A stretch of 64,000 bases of DNA, from contig NZ_WRXO01000001.1 in the NCBI RefSeq assembly GCF_009758125.1, forward strand, positions 1-64,000, given 5' to 3'. Both the position numbers and the translations under genes were made by a program. The notes under the pieces were generated by a model. The model had not been told where the DNA came from, made no database searches, and was given only the letters and a program-made list of their open reading frames with translations. Numbering within the stretch: the first letter of the stretch is position 1; each line of letters begins with the position of its first letter. The DNA is from Chitinophaga oryziterrae. Lineage in GTDB: Bacteria; Bacteroidota; Bacteroidia; Chitinophagales; Chitinophagaceae. This document shows positions 44,388 through 51,339 of the stretch, piece by piece.

Positions 44388-45056
44388 ATGTATATCCGAA
44401 TGATGGCCCTTATACTGTTGTTATCTTCCTGTAAGAAGGAGGATAACAATGTAGCCAAAACAAATTATGAAGATGGCATTAGCACGGTGATCAGAGACCT
44501 TGCCGGCGATACGGAGGCTTCTGTAGCAGATGGTGTAGAAGGAAAGGAGAGACGTCCTTTTAAAACATTTTATTTTAAGCTGGGAACAAAGTTACAATCA
44601 TGGGACAGCTCTGCTGCCAACCGGAAAAGTAATAGCTGGGACCTTGCTTTTACGGAGGTCTATAATGCGCTGGTATACGTGAATAACGGCAGTGTGGCAG
44701 GCCCTGGTTTTGGTGGCCCTGGTAAGGGAACGATCATCGCAGTAGATTCTCCTTATTCCGCAGTAACGATGGCTCCTGTTACAGACAGTAACCTGAATTT
44801 TGTAGGTTGGGATGGTTATCCGCAGGCATATAATACAGGATGGTATTTTTATTCGCTTAGTACACATCTGGCTATACCTATCAGGAACCGGACTTTCATT
44901 TTACGTACAGCAGAAGGTAAATATGCCAAGCTGGAACTGATCAATGTATACCAGGGAAATCCTCCTGCAGTAACGGATCTTTACTGGCCGGCGCCTTATT
45001 TCACATTCAGGTATTTTGTACAGGAAGATGGTAGTAGAAATCTGAAGACACCTTAA
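44388..45056 (+). CDS. HmuY-family lipoprotein
   Basis: 222 residues, the typical HmuY length. Lipobox LLLSSC, Cys15. Family markers: FKTFYFKLGTKLQSWDSSA, SNSWDLAFTEVYNAL, GPGFGGPGKG, FILRTAEGKYAKLELINVY and YFTFRYFVQEDGS. In P. gingivalis HmuY two His residues bind heme, and other homologues use Met. Here Met128 (SAVTMAP) and His160 (LSTHLAIP) are at comparable positions, so heme coordination by Met/His is possible. This is inference. It starts 2 bp after the receptor stop. Confidence 0.87.
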   Translation: MYIRMMALILLLSSCKKEDNNVAKTNYEDGISTVIRDLAGDTEASVADGVEGKERRPFKTFYFKLGTKLQSWDSSAANRKSNSWDLAFTEVYNALVYVNNGSVAGPGFGGPGKGTIIAVDSPYSAVTMAPVTDSNLNFVGWDGYPQAYNTGWYFYSLSTHLAIPIRNRTFILRTAEGKYAKLELINVYQGNPPAVTDLYWPAPYFTFRYFVQEDGSRNLKTP

Positions 45057-45065
45057 GTAGATTAT

Positions 45066-45839
45066 ATGAAAAAGATCAGCATTTTATGCGTGGCCCTGGC
45101 CATACTGGCAATCGCATGCTCAAAAGGTTCCGATACAGAACCGGAAAAGGTAACACCTGTAGATACCACTACGATTAATACCGGTGTATTTATGTTATAT
45201 AACATTGCCGCAGATACGGCCGCTAACTCTTCCAATGCGGCCAAAGCATTTTATTACAGTCTGGAAGATCAGAAAGTAATTCCTGCATCGCAGGCACAGA
45301 CATCCAACTGGGACCTTGCATTTACCGGCACTTATAACAGCAGTATTTATGCAAATAACGGGAAGGCACAGTATTCACCAGGGTATGGTGGCCCGGGTAA
45401 AGGAGGGATTTATATGGAGATGAACAGTGGCATAGATGGGACTTATTATAACGGAGAAGGAAAACCCTTTACCATGATCCCGTCACGTAATTTATTTGAT
45501 TCCGCCTTTTCCCTGGTAAAAACGGTGAATGAGGGCCTGTTTAAAACAAATGAATCCATAGGGCTGGACCATTTCAGTGGTAGCGGAGATGGCTGGGCTT
45601 TCTATGATTTTTATGGTCAGCAGTTTCCTGATCAGCCTTATGATTCCGTTACACACGTATGTTATAATATGCCACGTACACTGGTAGTAAGAACTGCGAA
45701 AGGGAATTATGCAAAGGTGATCATCTATAGTATTTATAAGGATGCTCCTGTTATTCCTACACGCTCATACAAACCGGGCTTTATCACATTTAAATATGCC
45801 ATACAAAAAGACGGCACCAAAAATCTGGATATAAAATGA
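45066..45839 (+). CDS. HmuY-family lipoprotein
   Basis: 257 residues. Lipobox LAIAC, Cys18. Similar in order to the preceding gene: TSNWDLAFTGTYNSS, GYGGPGKGG, VVRTAKGNYAKVIIYSIY and FITFKYAIQKDGTKNL. Candidate heme ligands are Met137 (KPFTMIP), His197 and Met202 (VTHVCYNMP). The two neighbours look like duplicates that diverged in the middle third, so they may differ in affinity or in the porphyrin form they bind. The end overlaps the next gene by ATGA. Confidence 0.87.
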   Translation: MKKISILCVALAILAIACSKGSDTEPEKVTPVDTTTINTGVFMLYNIAADTAANSSNAAKAFYYSLEDQKVIPASQAQTSNWDLAFTGTYNSSIYANNGKAQYSPGYGGPGKGGIYMEMNSGIDGTYYNGEGKPFTMIPSRNLFDSAFSLVKTVNEGLFKTNESIGLDHFSGSGDGWAFYDFYGQQFPDQPYDSVTHVCYNMPRTLVVRTAKGNYAKVIIYSIYKDAPVIPTRSYKPGFITFKYAIQKDGTKNLDIK

Positions 45840-46552
45840 AGATCAAATTAGTAGCATTACTGCTGATGGCAGTTGCCTGTACAAAAACAGAAACCATCAA
45901 TCCTCCCTCTCTTGCTACCAATCGTGTACTGGAATATAAGGTAACGAATGTATCGGGAGATCCTATTTATGGAGTGATTAATGATGAAAATAAAACGATT
46001 ACAGCGTATATCCCTTATTACTATTATCTCACTTCATTGCAGGCGGAAATTAAAGTCTCTGATGGCGCGAGTATTACTCCCGGTAGTAATACACTGATCA
46101 CAGGATTGGATAGTTTATTCTTTGCAGAGAACCTGCAATACAAAGTGACTGCTAAAGATGGTAGTGTGGCTTCTTATAATCTGGTAGTAGAAACACAGCA
46201 ACCTGCATTATCAGTAAATGAAATAACAGAAGATAGCTGGATGACCAGCAGTGTGTCTGATACCTATCCGTACGACAGGCCGGTGACGTATACCATCACC
46301 GGAAAGAATTTTATTGTCAATAGTAGTTTAACAGTAAAACCGCAGGTGATATTTATTGCAGCAGATGGGAAAGAATATAAACCTGTAGGGACTACGGATT
46401 TTAGTACTACGAATGGTATTGATGGTTCTTTCTCTGTATATATGCCTTATGCTGCAACAATTCCTGAAGGTACTTATAAGATAAAAGTGGTGAATTACAG
46501 CAGAGCAGTACTGTTAGAAAAGACCATCCGGATATTATACCCTGTTAACTAA
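45836..46552 (+). CDS. Ig-fold lipoprotein (DUF5018-like) in the heme operon
   Basis: 238 residues. Lipobox LLMAVAC, Cys15. The first half repeats the pattern NDENKTITAYIPYYYYLTSLQ and ASITPGSNTL, then YKVTAKDGSVASYNLVV; this is the DUF5018-like immunoglobulin fold of Bacteroidota surface lipoproteins. The second half is a further beta domain with an RAVLLEKTIRI ending. No enzyme or heme motif. Surface location is inferred. Position in the operon suggests an accessory to the HmuY/receptor system. Starts at an ATGA overlap. Confidence 0.7.
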   Translation: MKIKLVALLLMAVACTKTETINPPSLATNRVLEYKVTNVSGDPIYGVINDENKTITAYIPYYYYLTSLQAEIKVSDGASITPGSNTLITGLDSLFFAENLQYKVTAKDGSVASYNLVVETQQPALSVNEITEDSWMTSSVSDTYPYDRPVTYTITGKNFIVNSSLTVKPQVIFIAADGKEYKPVGTTDFSTTNGIDGSFSVYMPYAATIPEGTYKIKVVNYSRAVLLEKTIRILYPVN

Positions 46553-46566
46553 ATACAACCTGAAAA

Positions 46567-47484
46567 ATGCGATTCAATTATACACTAATAATAGCGTTCA
46601 TTCTATTCATCTGTGCCTGTAAAAAGGAAACAGTCAATGCGCCTTATCCTTATAATGAGATCACCTCATTTACTGTAAACGATCATTTAGAAGGGGCTAT
46701 CAATGATGGGAACATTATTCTTTACTGGCCTTCATCCGAAGTGTTACCAGATTCTATTTCACCTGTTATCAGCGTATCCGAAAATGCAACGGTATCACCT
46801 GCGTCCGGGCAGAAGATAGCACTGAAAGACAGTGTTATTTATATAGTTACTTCACAGAGTGGCAGTGTCGCAAAATATGTATTACATCTTAACATCAACC
46901 AACCGGATATTTTGCTGAATGAGAATGCGGATGTGTTGTCTTCACTTGGTAGTACGCTTGATTTAGGTAATCTGTACAACGTGATCACTGATACTGCTAA
47001 AACCAGTATTTACCTGATATCCAAAACAGGCGTAATAACACGTTTATCCATAAACGGACTGGGATATGGAGGCTACGCCAACTGGTTGCAGGCGAATGTT
47101 CCGGAAGAAGGGGTGGATACAGGCTGGTACAAAATAAAGATCAACAGTGGAATACGCAGTATTACCAGCAACCGGTATTTTGTGTATGTGGCTCCTGGTG
47201 TACCTGAATTAATTTTAACGGATGCATTTACATTGAAACGAGGGGATACGCATACTTTCCCCGGGAAGTTTCTGCCTGAGCTTACATTTATAAGAGCGCG
47301 TTATGCGCCGGAGTTCACGTATTATAATCTGGAAATAGTAAGTCGTACTCCGAATGGTGTAACTGTTCGTATACCGGGTACTTATCCGTTGGGATCGTAT
47401 AGTAAATTGCAGATCTCCTATGTAGGTACAGACGGATATGACAGCTATGTGGATATCCCGCAAAGCTTTACCGTTACAGAATAG
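46567..47484 (+). CDS. Ig-fold lipoprotein (DUF5018-like) in the heme operon
   Basis: 305 residues. Lipobox FICAC, Cys18. The first domain runs GAINDGNIILYWPSSEVLPD, ENATVSPASGQKI and TSQSGSVAKYVLHLN, which parallels the preceding lipoprotein in layout. Two further beta domains follow, the last with RGDTHTFPGKFLPE and SYVGTDGYDSYV. The two proteins are related but not close duplicates. Probable surface protein of the heme operon; role unknown. The next gene begins 125 bp later after a hairpin. Confidence 0.7.
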   Translation: MRFNYTLIIAFILFICACKKETVNAPYPYNEITSFTVNDHLEGAINDGNIILYWPSSEVLPDSISPVISVSENATVSPASGQKIALKDSVIYIVTSQSGSVAKYVLHLNINQPDILLNENADVLSSLGSTLDLGNLYNVITDTAKTSIYLISKTGVITRLSINGLGYGGYANWLQANVPEEGVDTGWYKIKINSGIRSITSNRYFVYVAPGVPELILTDAFTLKRGDTHTFPGKFLPELTFIRARYAPEFTYYNLEIVSRTPNGVTVRIPGTYPLGSYSKLQISYVGTDGYDSYVDIPQSFTVTE

Positions 47485-47529
47485 AAGTTAACCTAAATAT
47501 GAAAGGGTAGCCTGATGTTGTTATAAAAA

Positions 47530-47554
47530 GACCGGACAGTTGCATTGTCCGGTC
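47530..47554 (+). terminator. Hairpin ending the second heme operon
   Basis: GACCGGACA (47530-47538) with TGTCCGGTC (47546-47554), 9 bp. No T-run, so termination is uncertain. Confidence 0.45.
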
Positions 47555-47608
47555 CTGCAAATGATTACAGAAGGACACCTAAAATCCTAACATTTTAAAA
47601 ACACAAAA

Positions 47609-48352
47609 ATGAAAAATTTAAATGTCACCCCTGCAACTGCAGGTAAAAGTACAAAAACCAACCGTATAATTCTTGGTATAGCAGCAGGCGTACTGGCTGT
47701 ACTTGCTGTTGCATGTCAGAAGGAGAATAATGCAGGTTTGCGTCCAGGTAATGAAGTAGCAGTTGTTATCGGCAATCCGGGAGATTCTGCCGCCTTTACT
47801 TATGCCAATACTTTTGGAAAGTTGTTCAGAAGTTCAACCAATGAGATTTATACCGTTAAGAACTTCCTACAGGGGACTGTTAATAATACGGGTAATCCAC
47901 CGCACATCGCGAATTCAAAGTATTATTATAGTCTGAGATCCAATGATGGTACTGATTCTGTCAATGCAGACCTGGTCTTTAGTGGTACTGCCAATGCAGA
48001 TGTAAGCGTGTATACAGCCTATACACTTGCATTTGCCCGTACCTCTTTTGACTCTATTGCTACAGGGTTGGTGTCTCCTGCCTGGACAAACATTACTACT
48101 AAAAAGATCGGATTAAACAGTATTGATACTGTTAATTATACCGTAGTATCAGGATGGTATAATTATAACATCGTAAGGCATGAGGCATTACCGGTAATAG
48201 AGCATGGTAAGTATCTGACGGTAAAGGCAACAACTGCAGGTGGTCGTACCTTTATCATAGAATTGCAGGATCTGTACAGCAACCGTACACCGAATGCCTA
48301 CAAAACTCCGAGCAACTATCCTTATTTACACTTCCGGTACAAAGAAATTTAG
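47609..48352 (+). CDS. HmuY-like lipoprotein (divergent)
   Basis: 247 residues with an unusually long N-terminus: a charged start of about 20 residues, a hydrophobic segment and a lipobox VLAVAC at Cys36. The fold markers are weaker than in the other HmuY genes but the order is the same: KYYYSLRSNDGTD, AYTLAFARTSFDS, KYLTVKATTAGGRTFIIELQ and a final LHFRYKEI. His191 and His199 (IVRHEALPVIEH) stand where the others have His or Met, which would suit bis-His coordination as in P. gingivalis. It is a single-gene unit before the S41 protease. Confidence 0.65.
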   Translation: MKNLNVTPATAGKSTKTNRIILGIAAGVLAVLAVACQKENNAGLRPGNEVAVVIGNPGDSAAFTYANTFGKLFRSSTNEIYTVKNFLQGTVNNTGNPPHIANSKYYYSLRSNDGTDSVNADLVFSGTANADVSVYTAYTLAFARTSFDSIATGLVSPAWTNITTKKIGLNSIDTVNYTVVSGWYNYNIVRHEALPVIEHGKYLTVKATTAGGRTFIIELQDLYSNRTPNAYKTPSNYPYLHFRYKEI

Positions 48353-48401
48353 TTAAACAGCCATCGGCTACCTCACATTATTATACGGTTAACCACATCA
48401 G

Positions 48402-48428
48402 AAACCCCGGTATTTACCGGGGTTTTTG
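48402..48428 (+). terminator. Intrinsic terminator
   Basis: A perfect 11-bp stem AAACCCCGGTA/TACCGGGGTTT (48402-48425) and a T-run. Confidence 0.8.
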
Positions 48429-48469
48429 TATATTCATATATTCTTAAATTCGTCTATAAATTATACCCG

Positions 48470-49957
48470 GTGAAAACTTATGCCTCCCTCATACTGATTG
48501 TGCTTCTTGCCCTCGCCTGTAAAAAGGATGATAAGCCGGCCCCTCCTGTATCTCCTGCCGAAGGTACCCGTGAACAACTGACACTTGACTCCCTTTATTT
48601 GTATGCAAAAGAAATTTACCTCTGGTATGATGCGTTACCGGATTATGCTACTTTCAATCCCCGCCAGTATGCGACAGGGGGGGATGTATTAAGTAACTAC
48701 AAAAGGGAATTATACCTTATCACCCAATACAAAATTAACCCTACAACGGGCAATCCTTATGAGTATTCCGGTTATCCGGGTGTGCCAAAATATTCCTTTA
48801 TGGAAGAAGGGAATGTCACTGCCGGAGGAAGAAAGGCGACAGTCTCCCTGGCTGATAAAGGCAATGATTACGGTATTGCACTTACAGCGGCGGCAGATGC
48901 TGACATCCGTATCCGCTATGTAAATCCGGCATCACCGGCAGATCTGGCGGGGTTGGTAAGAGGTGACCGTATACTGAGTATAAACGGCACTACTATTTCT
49001 TCCGGGTCTTCTTCTTTTGTGAATGCGGCGCTTGAAGGCTCAACTGTTACACTGAATGTGAAGAAGAACAGCAGTGGCAATACCAGTACTATAACGCTGA
49101 CGCAAAGTGCATATACTACTAATCCGGTGTTTAAACAGGCAGTATTAACGGCAGGTACGCAGAAGGTTGGATATGTGGCAGTTAGCCGGTTTTCAACACC
49201 GTCCAGTTTTACCCCTGCGCTGGAACAGGTGTTCTCGTCGTTTGCTACTGCTGGTGTAACTGCGCTGGTGATAGATCTCCGGTACAACGGAGGGGGGTAT
49301 ACCACCGCCGCGGAAGAGCTGGTGAACCTGGCAGCTCCTTCTTCACTGAACGGGAAAACGATGTATACAGAGTATTTTAATACCTTATTACAGAACGGAA
49401 AGGCGCCCATCCTGCAGCAGCAGTTGTACCTGGATGCGAATGGGAAACCGGTCAGTTATCAGGGGCGTAATGCCACCTATGCGGATATCGATTATTCTGT
49501 AGGAGGGAATACGTATACATTTAATAAAAAAGGCGCTTTACAGACAGTGAAGCAGGTGGTATTTATTGTGACAGGTAATACGGCCTCTGCCAGTGAGCTG
49601 ACCATCAACAGTCTGAAACCTTATCTTCCCGTGAAGCTGGTAGGGCAACAGACTTATGGAAAACCGGTAGGTTTCTTTGGTATTAAAATAGATGCTTATA
49701 CGGTGTATATGTCCAGTTTTTCTATGCGGAATGCCAGTGGGGAAGGGGATTATTTTCATGGTATGACACCGGATTATTCGGCAGGTGATGATGTGACGCA
49801 CGATTTCGGAGATCCTGCGGAAACCAGCCTGGCTTCCGCACTGGCTTATATCAGTGGAAATCCGGGTGGCCGTACCGGTAGCGTTGTAACACCACTGGTA
49901 CACATGGGGCCGTCATCATTCAATGGGATGATTGAGAACAGGGCAAAATTCCGTTGA
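48470..49957 (+). CDS. S41 family C-terminal processing peptidase (lipoprotein)
   Basis: 495 residues from a GTG start. Lipobox VLLALAC, Cys17. A PDZ domain (about 130-215) has VNPASPADLAGLVRGDRILSING. The S41 protease core follows with KVGYVAVSRFS, LVIDLRYNGGGYTTAAEELV, and the nucleophile Ser375 in GNTASASELTINS; a Lys in QTYGKPVG is the expected partner. Such proteases trim or activate other surface proteins. Its location after HmuY genes suggests a role in maturing or cutting host or heme proteins, but nothing in the sequence proves that. Confidence 0.88.
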   Translation: MKTYASLILIVLLALACKKDDKPAPPVSPAEGTREQLTLDSLYLYAKEIYLWYDALPDYATFNPRQYATGGDVLSNYKRELYLITQYKINPTTGNPYEYSGYPGVPKYSFMEEGNVTAGGRKATVSLADKGNDYGIALTAAADADIRIRYVNPASPADLAGLVRGDRILSINGTTISSGSSSFVNAALEGSTVTLNVKKNSSGNTSTITLTQSAYTTNPVFKQAVLTAGTQKVGYVAVSRFSTPSSFTPALEQVFSSFATAGVTALVIDLRYNGGGYTTAAEELVNLAAPSSLNGKTMYTEYFNTLLQNGKAPILQQQLYLDANGKPVSYQGRNATYADIDYSVGGNTYTFNKKGALQTVKQVVFIVTGNTASASELTINSLKPYLPVKLVGQQTYGKPVGFFGIKIDAYTVYMSSFSMRNASGEGDYFHGMTPDYSAGDDVTHDFGDPAETSLASALAYISGNPGGRTGSVVTPLVHMGPSSFNGMIENRAKFR

Positions 49958-49966
49958 TAATTCCCG

Positions 49967-50025
49967 TTTGCGCAATGTTTTTTCCCGATCCGATCTGCTT
50001 TTTGGAGTCTCAGGTGGTAGCTTTG
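49967..50025 (+). promoter_or_regulatory. Heme-island promoter D (upstream of response regulator/heme oxygenase)
   Basis: TTTGCGCAA at 49967, TTTTCCCGAT at 49980 and an exact -7 box TAGCTTTG at 50018-50025. Spacing 12 and 38 bp. It differs from A-C in lacking ACTCCGC downstream. It starts 10 bp after the S41 stop. Confidence 0.7.
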
Positions 50026-50106
50026 CGTAGCTTCCTTTAGAAAATGCTTGTTGCCCCTGATTTTTGACTTCAACAATATAATTCTTAAAAGTACAAGTCC
50101 TTCAAA

Positions 50107-50135
50107 GTAGTCCCGGGATTTAATCCCGGGACTAC
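50107..50135 (+). terminator. Perfect 14-bp inverted repeat in the leader
   Basis: GTAGTCCCGGGATT (50107-50120) and its complement (50122-50135) around one base. GC-rich but with no T-run after it. It may end a short RNA from promoter D or be a regulatory structure. A -7-like TAATTTTA follows near 50190. Confidence 0.4.
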
Positions 50136-50211
50136 GGAGGCACAATTCCACGGTTCCTTGTTATTTTGCGATTTTATTTAAGTAATTTTAGCCGTTAAAT
50201 TTAAAAACTGG

Positions 50212-50661
50212 ATGATCAGAAAGGTGCAACGTACGCGGAAATGTATACTGGTGGCTGATGATGATGCAGACGACAGAGAGCTGATTAAGGTTGCATTTGA
50301 AGAAAGCGGCGCAGAAACAGAATTATATTTTGTTGAGAACGGAGAAGAATTGATGCATTACCTCAACAGGCAGGGAAAATATGCTGATGTGGAAAAATAC
50401 CCCTTCCCCAGTATTATCCTGCTGGATCTTAATATGCCCCGTAAGGATGGCCGAGAAGCATTACGTGAGATCAAAGAGCATATTAATCTTAAATGGTTAC
50501 CTATCATTATTCTTACTACTTCTACCGAAGCAAAGGACATCTCTAAATGTTACGAACTGGGGGTGAACAGTTATACGATTAAACCCGCTAATTTCTCAGA
50601 TTTAGTGGCATTCACCCGCATGCTTTATACCTACTGGTTCACAGTGGTGCAACTGCCGTAG
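50212..50661 (+). CDS. Rcp1-like single-domain response regulator
   Basis: 149 residues, a receiver domain only. Acidic pocket DDDADD (about 16-21), phospho-acceptor Asp72 in IILLDLNMPRKDG, Thr in IILTTSTEAKD and Lys in SYTIKPANF. The extended loop before the acceptor (NRQGKYADVEKYPFPS) is the mark of the Rcp1/CheY-like group that partners phytochromes and similar hybrid kinases. No output domain. The heme oxygenase follows 71 bp later and a large kinase after that, so the three may form one signalling unit. Confidence 0.9.
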   Translation: MIRKVQRTRKCILVADDDADDRELIKVAFEESGAETELYFVENGEELMHYLNRQGKYADVEKYPFPSIILLDLNMPRKDGREALREIKEHINLKWLPIIILTTSTEAKDISKCYELGVNSYTIKPANFSDLVAFTRMLYTYWFTVVQLP

Positions 50662-50732
50662 AGATTATTCCACACGATAAGGACATTTATTCGCCGTAAT
50701 TTTAATCATCAGTCTGAAAATCTGTAATTAAG

Positions 50733-51296
50733 ATGATGATCAAGTATTTACGGGAAAGTACGGAACCCTTGCACCAGGAACTGGAGCAGGTCCTTATTCC
50801 CAGAATAAAGCAAACCAATACCCAAGCCGCATATATCAGCCTTTTACAATTGTTTTACGGATACTACTACCCGTTAGAACAGTATATTGCTGCTCATCTG
50901 GATACCACTTTCCCCGGAGGCTTTGATCAACGGCGTAAGGCATCCCTGTTGCTGCAGGATATGGCAGCTATAAACGGGGCTCCTGTAGAGCCTCCTCCAC
51001 TATGTACGGATATTCCTGAAATAGCAGATGCCGGGCAGGCCCTGGGCGCTTTATATGGACTGGAAAGAGCTGCTTTGGGCGAAGAGGTGATCAGCCAGCT
51101 TCTTCATAATGTTCCTGATGTTGCCAAAGCATTTACCTTTTTTGAAGGGTACGGGACTAACAGTCAGGCCATGTGGGACAGTTTCGAACATTATCTGGAC
51201 GGGTATAATGGTACGGATGTTCAAAAAGCAAGACTGATACAATCTGCCGTTGATACCTTCCTCAAATTCAAATTATGGGCATCCGCTGCTAAATAA
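50733..51296 (+). CDS. Biliverdin-producing heme oxygenase
   Basis: 187 residues. The proximal helix carries LRESTEPLHQELEQ with His14 as heme ligand. The distal helix reads ALYGLERAALGEEVISQ where the usual pattern is LYVLEGSxLGG, so two glycines that let the helix kink over heme are replaced. The remainder (FFEGYGTNSQAMWDSF and the C-terminal helix) is typical. It opens heme to biliverdin, CO and Fe2+. It can serve iron release with the hmu genes or make a bilin; no bilin-binding phytochrome is encoded here. The start is at a Met-Met pair. Confidence 0.85.
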   Translation: MMIKYLRESTEPLHQELEQVLIPRIKQTNTQAAYISLLQLFYGYYYPLEQYIAAHLDTTFPGGFDQRRKASLLLQDMAAINGAPVEPPPLCTDIPEIADAGQALGALYGLERAALGEEVISQLLHNVPDVAKAFTFFEGYGTNSQAMWDSFEHYLDGYNGTDVQKARLIQSAVDTFLKFKLWASAAK

Positions 51297-51339
51297 GTGC
51301 ATCTTTTGGTATGAAAATGGTTTAGATTAAGTACCCTTA

